From the NCBI GenBank assembly GCA_022798855.1, contig JAAWNI010000027.1, positions 1-14,671 of the forward strand: DNA of 14,671 bases, written 5' to 3'. Shown piece by piece: positions 1-6,151 of the stretch (position 1 is its first letter; each line of letters starts with the position of its first letter). Source of the stretch: Lawsonibacter sp. (GTDB lineage: Bacteria; Bacillota; Clostridia; Oscillospirales; Oscillospiraceae). Under the pieces are notes generated by a model. The model searched no databases. It had not been told where the DNA came from and saw only the letters and a program-made list of their open reading frames with translations. The translations under genes and the position numbers were made by a program.

Positions 1-132
1 GACGGGCCTTTAGCCGCCTTGCGGCGTTAAAAAATCTTGAAATCCACAAAGGATTCCTGTGATTTTTTGCCTTGCAGGGCGGCAAAATTCCTCGTCCATT
101 CAGCATTTTCGATTATGAATACAGGTTCTTAC
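1..132 (+). repeat. Dispersed repeat family 1, copy 1 (left end cut by window edge)
   Basis: Bases 1-132 match the reverse complement of 5951-6082 without net gaps and at roughly 90 % identity by eye; the stretch 15-59 is almost identical in both. The right end (about 109-131) reads, on the opposite strand, TAAGAACCTGTATTCA, which is nearly the terminal inverted repeat seen in the complete copy. The left terminal repeat would lie outside the window. Internally it carries small dyads: a GCC/GGC dyad around 12-34, AATCC/GGATT at 41-55, and TTTTGCC/GGCAAAA around 65-88. Its right end stops just before the ribosome binding site of the next gene. I read it as a non-autonomous MITE-like or structured intergenic element. 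No coding capacity is seen. Confidence 0.8.
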
Positions 133-150
133 AAAGGAGTGGACCAAACA

Positions 151-840
151 ATGGATATCAAATTCAACCCCCAGGCCGGCCAGATTTCCCCCATGCGGAC
201 AGCCCGGTTCGCCGCATCTGAGGAAAAGGAGGCCCAGGCCGCCGGACAGTCTCAGGACATGATGGAAATCTCCCGCGATGGCCAGCGGGCCGCCGCGGAA
301 GCGCCGGATTTTGGCCAGCGCTGGGAAAAGCTGGATGCTGCTCTGCGCGGCATGACCAAGGATGAATTTATGTCCATGGTCCGGGAGCAGCTGGGCGATC
401 AAAAGCTGGAGGTCAACTGGAACGCTGTGGTGGACCCGGACGGGCAAATCTGGTGCAAGAGCTATTTCGACTCCTTCGTCTCCCAGGTCACGGAATTTAG
501 AGACACCGCCGAGAGCGCCATCAAGGAATACTACGCCGGCGCCTACCAAGAAGCGCTGAACAGCCCTCTGGGGCGGGACCTGCCCAGCCAGCTGAATTTT
601 ATCGCCGCCAAATACCAGTGCTCCTGGACTGACTACTTCGATGCCAGTATGCCGGCGGGCGAGCGTCAATGGACCTACACCCAGGTGCGGGCCATGCTCA
701 CCGGCAGCGGCCTGCGTCTCAACGACCCCTACGCCTTGAAGGGCATCCACATCCCCACCGACGAGGAGACTGCCAAAAACGCCAAGCAGGCCGCCGACGA
801 TACGATCAGCGCACTGGTCCGCCAGGCCAAGGAGAAATAG
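151..840 (+). CDS. Hypothetical soluble protein, 229 aa
   Basis: I do not recognise a family. The ATG at 151 is chosen because AAAGGAG (133-139) lies at good spacing; the reading frame stays open upstream to 37 only because it runs through the repeat. The protein has no signal peptide, membrane segment or cysteine-rich motif. Residues 1-50 look disordered and are rich in Ala, Gln and Glu, followed by an Asp-Met-Met-Glu-Ile-Ser-Arg segment. That segment resembles short motifs seen near the N-terminus of some clostridial proteins of unknown function. The middle (about 50-190) is mixed helix with many aromatic residues, and the C-terminus is an Ala/Lys-rich helix. It ends 2 bp before a hairpin terminator and appears monocistronic. 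Its upstream region is almost wholly repeat family 1, so any promoter lies in the repeat or outside the window. It is certainly a gene by start, RBS, GC-rich codon use and terminator; its function is unknown. Confidence 0.8.
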   Translation: MDIKFNPQAGQISPMRTARFAASEEKEAQAAGQSQDMMEISRDGQRAAAEAPDFGQRWEKLDAALRGMTKDEFMSMVREQLGDQKLEVNWNAVVDPDGQIWCKSYFDSFVSQVTEFRDTAESAIKEYYAGAYQEALNSPLGRDLPSQLNFIAAKYQCSWTDYFDASMPAGERQWTYTQVRAMLTGSGLRLNDPYALKGIHIPTDEETAKNAKQAADDTISALVRQAKEK

Positions 841-842
841 TG

Positions 843-866
843 AAAACCGCCCAATCGGGCGGTTTT
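843..866. terminator. Bidirectional intrinsic terminator
   Basis: A perfect 10-bp stem AAAACCGCCC / GGGCGGTTTT with a 4-base loop (AATC, 853-856). The A-tract and T-tract are built into the stem, so it can end transcription from both sides. It lies between the converging hypothetical gene (stop at 838-840) and the ATPase gene. The last two bases of the stem are part of the ATPase stop codon. Confidence 0.85.
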
Positions 867-1743
867 ATTGCTCAAATTCCCCTCCGCGCTCCTGAAAGAG
901 CTGCCAGTAGGCCCGGACATGCTCCAGCTCGGTCCAGGGGCGGGACTGGACCGGGACGCTGTCCAGGTCATAGATTTTAGCCCCCCTCATTGCCAGCAGG
1001 AAGGGGGAATGGGTGGAGATGACAAACTGGCAGCGGTAGAACCGGGCGGAGTCCTCCAAAAACCCCACCAGCTCCCGCTGGAGCCTGGGGGACAAACTGT
1101 TTTCCGGCTCATCCAGCAGATACAGCCCCTCGTCCTGAATCTCCTTGGTGAAGAAGGCGAAGGCGCTCTCCCCGTTGGACTTCTCCACCACATCGTTCAT
1201 CACCCGGTCCCGGACATACCGGGAGCCGGTATGCCGCTGGGCCTCCACCACCTGGCGGAGCCTGTCCACATCCTCCATAGACCGCATCTGAAACTTGGCA
1301 TATCGGGCGTCCGCATACTCCTCCAGCAGCTCCCGGCGGCGGTTGTCAATGTTCTCATTGATGCAGCGCAGGTCCAAAAGGTAGTCAAAGACGTCGTCGC
1401 TGGCAATCACCCGGCTGTTCCCCTTCGCCCTCTCAAAAGCGGCGGCCGCCTCCACCTGGCACATCCGCAAATAGTCCCCAAAGAAGGAGCTGCGGTTGAA
1501 CACCGTCCCCCGGCGCAGGCCCAGCCGCTCCCCCATCAGGTTCAAAATGGTGGTCTTGCCGCTGCCGTTGCCCCCGCACAGGATGGTAACCGCCTCCAGC
1601 TCCAGGGTTGGAACCCTCCGATTCAAAAAAATCCCAAAGGGGTAGCGGCTGGTGTAGCAGGTGCGTTTGTTCTCCCGGTTTTGGGCGAGAAAAGCCAGCT
1701 CATCTCCCTCGCTCGGAAGGGAAAAACGGCGCAAATAGATCAT
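865..1743 (-). CDS. AAA/ABC-type ATPase, 292 aa, stand-alone
   Basis: A soluble P-loop ATPase of the small predicted-ATPase type (ABC-like, COG3910 style). Walker A is GGNGSGKTT (residues 57-65). A signature-like SNGES is at 189-193. Walker B is LYLLDEPE (about 207-214, with Asp211 and Glu212). The switch histidine is in STHSP (His245). The insertion between Walker A and the signature (about 75-185) is helical and charged. There is no membrane segment and no transporter partner nearby, so a role in ABC transport is unlikely. The ATG at 1743 has AGGAGG at 1749-1754, and a promoter is at 1783-1811. It is divergent from the chemotaxis gene. Members occur widely as single genes, and some related ATPases work in anti-phage or DNA-handling systems, but no partner gene is present here. 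The ATPase call is sure; the role is unknown. Confidence 0.9.
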   Translation of the reverse strand: MIYLRRFSLPSEGDELAFLAQNRENKRTCYTSRYPFGIFLNRRVPTLELEAVTILCGGNGSGKTTILNLMGERLGLRRGTVFNRSSFFGDYLRMCQVEAAAAFERAKGNSRVIASDDVFDYLLDLRCINENIDNRRRELLEEYADARYAKFQMRSMEDVDRLRQVVEAQRHTGSRYVRDRVMNDVVEKSNGESAFAFFTKEIQDEGLYLLDEPENSLSPRLQRELVGFLEDSARFYRCQFVISTHSPFLLAMRGAKIYDLDSVPVQSRPWTELEHVRAYWQLFQERGGEFEQ

Positions 1744-1782
1744 GTTTTCCTCCTGTATACGCGCATTGGTTTCTTAACCGGG

Positions 1783-1811
1783 ATTTTACCACATCCCCGC
1801 CCGCTTTTCAA
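1783..1811 (-). promoter_or_regulatory. Sigma-A-type promoter for the ATPase gene
   Basis: On the minus strand, TTGAAA (1811-1806), a 17-bp spacer, then TAAAAT (1788-1783). TGG directly precedes the -10, giving an extended -10 element. It lies 40 bp upstream of the ATPase start. The rfbA promoter at 10545-10573 has the same hexamers and spacing. Confidence 0.7.
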
Positions 1812-1857
1812 CGGTCCGTCCACCGGAACAAAATCCGAAAAAAAGCAAAAAAGGGGC

Positions 1858-1886
1858 TTGCAAAAATCTCCAGTCCACATTACAAT
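1858..1886 (+). promoter_or_regulatory. Sigma-A-type promoter for the chemotaxis receptor gene
   Basis: TTGCAA (1858-1863), a 17-bp spacer and TACAAT (1881-1886), 55 bp upstream of the chosen start codon. No sigma-D (flagellar) promoter pattern was seen, so the receptor is probably transcribed by the housekeeping factor. The divergent promoters are separated by about 46 bp. Confidence 0.65.
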
Positions 1887-1941
1887 TGATGAGCTGGGTT
1901 TTGCACCCACTCACGAAATTTTAACGGATGGAGTAATGAGT

Positions 1942-3615
1942 ATGAAAAAGATTCAGCGCGCCAACGGCGGAAAGTACAAGCGCATTGGCCAGAAGGTCGG
2001 CAACATGGTTGTTATCATGCAGATTATTTCCGTGATTTTCGCGGTGGCCATGTGCGTGATCATGTTCCGCAGCCTGACAACGAAAATCCTGAAAGAACGC
2101 TGCACCGACGGCACCAACATGCTGGCCTACCTCCTCAGCCAGGCCGACGAGGATACCGATATGAACCAGCTGCTTGACGGCCTGAAAAGCCGCATGGGCT
2201 GTGAATTTACCATCTTTGAGGGCGACACCCGGGCCTACACCACCGTGATCCAGGACGGACAGCGGGCTGTAGGCACCAAGCTGTCCGCCAGCCTGTCCAC
2301 CACCGTCCTCCAGCAGGGGCAATCCTATGTGGGCAAGGCCAAGATTCTGAACGAGGAATATCTGTGCTCCTATGTCCCCACACGGGACGCCGGCGGCAAG
2401 GTCAACGGCCTGATTTTCGCCGGCATCTCCAACGCAGAAGCCAGCCAGCAGACCTATATGACCATACTCATGTCCTCCTTGGTGAGCATCGGCGTTATTA
2501 TCGTGTGCGTTATGGTCATGACACCCTATCTCAAAAGGACCGTCTCCGCCCCGCTGGCTGAGATCACTCAGGTGGCCAGCCGGCTGGAGAAGGGTGATTT
2601 GGGCTTGGCCAGCGGCCAGGAAATCAGCATCAGCGTCCACTCCAACGACGAGGTGGGCGATTTGGCCCAAATTTTCCGGGAAACCATCCAGCGCCTGCGG
2701 TCCTACATCGGCGAAATCTCCAGCGTGCTGGACGCCATCGCCAGCGGCGACCTGACTAACAGCGTCCAGCAGGAATATGTGGGCGATTTCGCTTCCATCA
2801 AGCAGTCCTTGAACGGCATTGAGACGAAGCTGAACGACACAATGAGCCAGATCAAGGTGAGCGCCGAGCAGGTGTCCGCAGGCTCCGACCAGGTGTCCAA
2901 CAGCGCCCAGTCCCTGGCGCAGGGGGCCACCCAGCAGGCCAGCTCTGTGGAGGAGCTGGCCGCCACCGTCAACGAAATCGCCGCCAACGCCAAAAAGACC
3001 GCTCAGGCTACCCGGGAAGCCGGCCAATTCGTGGAGCAGGCCGGCGCCCAGCTCAACATCAGCATGGAGTATGTCAGCCAGCTCAACACGGCCATGGAAA
3101 AAATCTCCAACTCCTCCGAGGAGATATCCAAAATCATCGCCGCCATTGAGAACATCGCGTTCCAGACCAATATTCTGGCCCTGAACGCCGCTGTGGAGGC
3201 CGCCCGGGCCGGAACCGCCGGCAAGGGCTTTGCCGTGGTGGCCGACGAGGTGCGCAACCTGGCCAACAAATCCGACGAAGCCGCCAAGGCCACCAAGGAC
3301 CTGATTGAGAGCTCCATCGCTTCCGTCAACGAGGGCAGCGACGTGGTCGCCAAGGTCACCCAGTCCCTGGCCCGCACCAATGAGAGCGCCGGCGGCGTGA
3401 CCGAAAAGATGTCCATTGTGGTGCAGGCCGTGGAGAGCCAGACCACCTCGATCTCCCAGGTCACCGAGGGCATCGACCAGATTTCCGCCGTGGTCCAGAC
3501 CAACTCCGCCACCAGCGAGGAGTGCGCCGCGGCCAGCGAGGAGCTGTCCTCCCAGGCCAGCCTGTTCAAGCGCCTGGTCAGCTCCTTCCGCCTGAAACAG
3601 GAGTCCCGCTGGTAA
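1942..3615 (+). CDS. Methyl-accepting chemotaxis protein, 557 aa
   Basis: A transmembrane chemoreceptor that senses a ligand outside the cell and controls CheA through CheW. The ATG at 1942 is chosen over the one at 1936 because GGAG (1930-1933) is 8 bases away. TM1 is about 21-43. The extracellular part, about 44-172, looks like a single Cache domain of the sCache_3 type (FEGDTRAYTTV, GTKLS, and a late YVPTRDAGGKVNG). TM2 is about 173-196 and HAMP about 196-252. A second HAMP-like helix pair (SVLDAIASGDLT) runs to about 295. The signalling domain covers about 300-557, with the conserved hairpin tip at about 404-432 (ENIAFQTNILALNAAVEAAR). No C-terminal pentapeptide tether for CheR/CheB is present; the protein ends in ESRW. 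It stands alone, followed by a strong terminator. The ligand cannot be told. Its presence implies a motile ancestor or cell. Confidence 0.95.
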   Translation: MKKIQRANGGKYKRIGQKVGNMVVIMQIISVIFAVAMCVIMFRSLTTKILKERCTDGTNMLAYLLSQADEDTDMNQLLDGLKSRMGCEFTIFEGDTRAYTTVIQDGQRAVGTKLSASLSTTVLQQGQSYVGKAKILNEEYLCSYVPTRDAGGKVNGLIFAGISNAEASQQTYMTILMSSLVSIGVIIVCVMVMTPYLKRTVSAPLAEITQVASRLEKGDLGLASGQEISISVHSNDEVGDLAQIFRETIQRLRSYIGEISSVLDAIASGDLTNSVQQEYVGDFASIKQSLNGIETKLNDTMSQIKVSAEQVSAGSDQVSNSAQSLAQGATQQASSVEELAATVNEIAANAKKTAQATREAGQFVEQAGAQLNISMEYVSQLNTAMEKISNSSEEISKIIAAIENIAFQTNILALNAAVEAARAGTAGKGFAVVADEVRNLANKSDEAAKATKDLIESSIASVNEGSDVVAKVTQSLARTNESAGGVTEKMSIVVQAVESQTTSISQVTEGIDQISAVVQTNSATSEECAAASEELSSQASLFKRLVSSFRLKQESRW

Positions 3616-3635
3616 TCAAGCTCATACATAGACGG

Positions 3636-3663
3636 CAGGGCCGGGGCAATCGCCCCGGCCCTG
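3636..3663. terminator. Intrinsic terminator between converging genes
   Basis: A perfect 12-bp stem CAGGGCCGGGGC / GCCCCGGCCCTG with loop AATC, followed on the plus strand by GTTTT. The U-tract favours termination of the chemotaxis receptor transcript. The same stem may also stop transcripts from nfnB, whose stop codon lies 14 bp away on the other strand. Confidence 0.8.
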
Positions 3664-3676
3664 GTTTTGCTCTGTG

Positions 3677-5068
3677 TCAATTCTTGCTCTTGATATACTC
3701 GTCAATGGACTTCGCGGCATTCTTGCCGGCGCCCATGGCCAAAATCACCGTAGCTGCGCCGGTGGCGGCGTCGCCGCCGGCAAAGATGGCCGGGCAGGAG
3801 GTGCAGCCCTTCTCGTCGGCGGCCACACAGCCCTTCTTGGTCTTCTCCAGGCCGGGGGTGCCCTCGTAGCTCATGGGGTTGGGCTGGGTGCCCAGGGACA
3901 TGATAACGGCGTCAACCTCCATCTTGAACTCGCTGCCGGGAACCGCCATGGGGCGGCGGCGGCCAGAAGCGTCGGGCTCGCCCAGCTCCATCTTGATGCA
4001 GGTGATGGACTGGACCTGGCCCTTCTCGTCCCCCTCGATGGACACGGGGTTGGTGAGAAGATCGAAGACGATCCCCTCCTGCTTGGCGTGGTGGACCTCC
4101 TCGGCCCGGGCGGGGAGCTCCGCTTCAGAGCGGCGGTAGACGATATGGACGTCAGCCCCCAGGCGCTTGGCGCACCGGGCGGCGTCCATGGCCACGTTGC
4201 CGCCGCCCACCACCGCAACCTTCTTGTTGCGCAGGACAGGCGTGGGGGCGTCCGCCTTGTAGGCCTTCATCAGGTTGATGCGGGTGAGGTACTCGTTGGC
4301 GGAGTAAACGCCGATGAGGGACTCGCCGGGAATCTTCATGAACATGGGCAGGCCGGCACCGGAGCCGATGAAGACGGCTTCAAAGCCCTCCTGCTCAAAG
4401 AGCTCGGTGATGGTGAGCACCTTGCCGATGACCATGTTCAGCTCGATCTTAACCCCCATCTTCTCCAGCTTCTCCACCTCCCGCTTCACGACGGCCTTGG
4501 GCAGACGGAACTCGGGGATGCCGTAGCTGAGCACGCCGCCGGCCACATGGAAGGCTTCGAAAATGGTGACCTCGTAGCCCATGCGGGCCAGCTCGCCGGC
4601 GCAGGTCAGGCCGGCGGGGCCGGAGCCGATCACGGCCACCTTGTGGCCGTTGCTGGGGACGGGCTCCACCTTGTCGGTGATGCCCCGGTAGGCGGCCCAG
4701 TCGGCCACAAACCGCTCAATGCGGCCGATGGCGATGGGCTCGCCCTTGATGCCCCGGACGCACTTGCCCTCGCACTGTGTCTCCTGGGGGCAGACGCGGC
4801 CGGAGACGGCGGGCAGGGCGTTGGCGGCGGACAGAATCTCATAGGCCCCGGCGATGTCGCCGTCGGCCACCTTGCGCAGGAAGTCGGGGATGGGGATGCC
4901 CACGGGGCACCCGCTGACGCAGGGCTTGTTCTTGCAGTTCAGGCACCGGTCGGCCTCGTTCATGGCCGCGCCGGTGGAGTAGCCCAGGGCCACCTCTTTA
5001 AAGTTGGTCGTGCGGTTGACGGGGTCCTGATCGCCCATCAGAGTACGTACATTCTGTGTGTTAGCCAT
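3677..5068 (-). CDS. nfnB: NADH-dependent ferredoxin:NADP+ oxidoreductase large subunit (glutamate synthase small-chain-like), 463 aa
   Basis: The large subunit of the soluble NfnAB complex. The complex uses flavin-based bifurcation to couple NADPH, NAD+ and ferredoxin. The protein has the GltD/GltA fold. An N-terminal cysteine region for [4Fe-4S] clusters has CLNCKNKPCVSGCP (Cys42, 45, 50, 54) and CPQETQCEGKC (Cys93, 99, 103). An FAD-binding IGSGPAGLTCAGEL follows (about 147-160), then an NADPH-binding VAVVGGGNVAMDAAR with YRRSEAELPAR. The C-terminal FAD motif is IFAGGDAATGAATV. The length of 463 is typical. On its own this could be annotated as glutamate synthase small subunit. The preceding overlapping nfnA-like gene and the lack of a glutamate synthase large subunit make NfnB the better call. 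Its start overlaps the nfnA stop by 8 bases (5061-5068), and GGGAGGAGGT lies inside the end of nfnA, so translational coupling is likely. Confidence 0.92.
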   Translation of the reverse strand: MANTQNVRTLMGDQDPVNRTTNFKEVALGYSTGAAMNEADRCLNCKNKPCVSGCPVGIPIPDFLRKVADGDIAGAYEILSAANALPAVSGRVCPQETQCEGKCVRGIKGEPIAIGRIERFVADWAAYRGITDKVEPVPSNGHKVAVIGSGPAGLTCAGELARMGYEVTIFEAFHVAGGVLSYGIPEFRLPKAVVKREVEKLEKMGVKIELNMVIGKVLTITELFEQEGFEAVFIGSGAGLPMFMKIPGESLIGVYSANEYLTRINLMKAYKADAPTPVLRNKKVAVVGGGNVAMDAARCAKRLGADVHIVYRRSEAELPARAEEVHHAKQEGIVFDLLTNPVSIEGDEKGQVQSITCIKMELGEPDASGRRRPMAVPGSEFKMEVDAVIMSLGTQPNPMSYEGTPGLEKTKKGCVAADEKGCTSCPAIFAGGDAATGAATVILAMGAGKNAAKSIDEYIKSKN

Positions 5069-5909
5069 TCATGGCACCTCCTCCCAGGCGGCAGAGGTGC
5101 TTCTCTTTCGCCTTGGCTTCATGCTCCTTATAGGTCGCGTTCCGGGCAATTACCTCGTCAAAGTCCACTTTGTGGCCGTCAAAGTCAGGGCCGTCCACGC
5201 AGGCGAACTTCACCTCGCCGTCCACGGTCAGGCGGCAGCAGCCGCACATGCCGGTGCCGTCGATCATGATGGGGTTCATGCTCACGGTGGTGGGAATGCT
5301 GTATTTCTCGGTGAGCTTGCAGGCGAACTTCATCATCAGCAGGGGGCCGATGGCGAAGACCCGGTCAAACTTCACGCCGCTGTTGATCAGCTCCTCCAGC
5401 TTGCCGGTGACAAAGCCGTGGTAGCCGTAAGTGCCGTCGTCGGTGCAGATGTGCAGGTCGGTGCAGGCCTGGCCCATCTCCTCCTCCAGGATGACAATGT
5501 CCTTGGTCTTAAAGCCGCCGATCAGGTCCACCTGATTTCCCGCCTGATGCAGCGCCCGGGCCACAGGCAGGGCGATGGCGCAGCCCAGGCCGCCGCCCAG
5601 GACGGCCACGCGGCCCACGTTCTCCACCTCGGTGGGCAGGCCCAGGGGGCCCACAAAGTCCTGAAGGCAGTCCCCCTCGTTCAGCTCGTCCAGCGCCAGG
5701 GTGGTGCCGCCGATCTTCTGATAGATCACGGTGACCAGCCCGTCCTCCGCGCTGGAGATGGTCAGAGGAATCCGCTCTCCCTCTTCGTCCACCCGCAGAA
5801 TGATGAACTGGCCCGCCTTGGCCTTGGCGGCCACCAGCGGCGCGTACACCGAAATTTGAGAAATTTCAGGCGTCAGCGTCTTTTTTTTCGCGATTTCGTA
5901 CTTCTTCAC
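5061..5909 (-). CDS. nfnA: NADH-dependent ferredoxin:NADP+ oxidoreductase small subunit, 282 aa, GTG start
   Basis: The small subunit of NfnAB, related to the dihydroorotate dehydrogenase electron transfer subunit and sulfide dehydrogenase beta. It holds FAD and one [2Fe-2S] cluster and reacts with NAD(H). The N-terminal ferredoxin-reductase-type barrel has GQFIIL (about 33-38) and ERIPLTISS (45-53). The nucleotide-binding fold has LGGGLGCAIALP (104-115). The C-terminal cluster loop has GTGMCGCC (219-225) and a later FACVDGP (Cys237). The GTG at 5909 is chosen because GGAGG (5917-5921) lies 7 bases away and the protein then begins KKYEIAKKK, as in the family; the longer ATG frame at 5948 has no such site. 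A dihydroorotate dehydrogenase partner is absent and nfnB follows with overlap. Repeat family 1 ends about 41 bp upstream of the start, so no clean promoter can be named. Confidence 0.9.
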   Translation of the reverse strand: MKKYEIAKKKTLTPEISQISVYAPLVAAKAKAGQFIILRVDEEGERIPLTISSAEDGLVTVIYQKIGGTTLALDELNEGDCLQDFVGPLGLPTEVENVGRVAVLGGGLGCAIALPVARALHQAGNQVDLIGGFKTKDIVILEEEMGQACTDLHICTDDGTYGYHGFVTGKLEELINSGVKFDRVFAIGPLLMMKFACKLTEKYSIPTTVSMNPIMIDGTGMCGCCRLTVDGEVKFACVDGPDFDGHKVDFDEVIARNATYKEHEAKAKEKHLCRLGGGAMNG

Positions 5910-5950
5910 TGTTTCTCCTCCTGTCAGAGTTCTTCCTTTTTTCATCACAA

Positions 5951-6120
5951 TTTAGAAGCTGAATTCATAAGCGAAAATGCCGGATGGACCAGGAATTTTG
6001 CCGCCCCGCAAGGCAAAAAACCGCAGGAATCCTTTGTGGATTTCAAGATTTTTTAACGCCGCAAGGCGGTAAAAGGCCTGTCCAGACGGTCGTTTGAGAT
6101 TGTGAATACAGCTTCTTATA
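5951..6120 (-). repeat. Dispersed repeat family 1, copy 2 (complete, MITE-like, about 170 bp)
   Basis: This copy is inverted relative to copy 1. Its ends form imperfect inverted repeats: 5951-5972 reads TTTAGAAGCTGAATTCATAA, and the complement of 6098-6120 reads TATAAGAAGCTGTATTCA. About 170 bp lie between the outer ends. Internal dyads include TTTTAACGCC/GGCGGTAAAA (6051-6074, one mismatch) and TTTTGCC/GGCAAAA (5996-6018). There is no coding capacity. It fills nearly the whole gap between the nucleotidase stop and nfnA, and its right end faces nfnA. Confidence 0.8.
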
Positions 6121-6124
6121 GCCA

Positions 6125-6138
6125 GCGGCTTTCGCCGC
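6125..6138 (-). terminator. Small hairpin after the nucleotidase gene, possible terminator remnant
   Basis: On the minus strand GCGGC-GAAA-GCCGC, a 5-bp stem with a GAAA tetraloop, 14 bp after the nucleotidase stop codon. No U-tract follows; 4 bases later repeat family 1 begins. It may be a terminator whose U-tract was displaced by the repeat, or only a stabilising 3' hairpin. Confidence 0.35.
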
Positions 6139-6151
6139 ACAGACCACAAAA

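Noticed and set aside
37..150. Upstream extension of the first gene from 37
   Set aside because: This part lies in the dispersed repeat; the ATG at 151 has the proper ribosome site.
868..1941. Long N-terminal extension of the chemoreceptor frame
   Set aside because: It runs antisense through the ATPase gene; the receptor's own ribosome site, promoter and TM1 start at 1942.
3674..5269. Plus-strand frame of 531 codons opposite nfnB
   Set aside because: A shadow frame without ribosome site or recognisable domain, opposite a clear NfnB.
5910..5990. Promoter for nfnA within or beside the repeat end
   Set aside because: TATGAA and TAAATT candidates lack an acceptable -35 at 16-18 bp.
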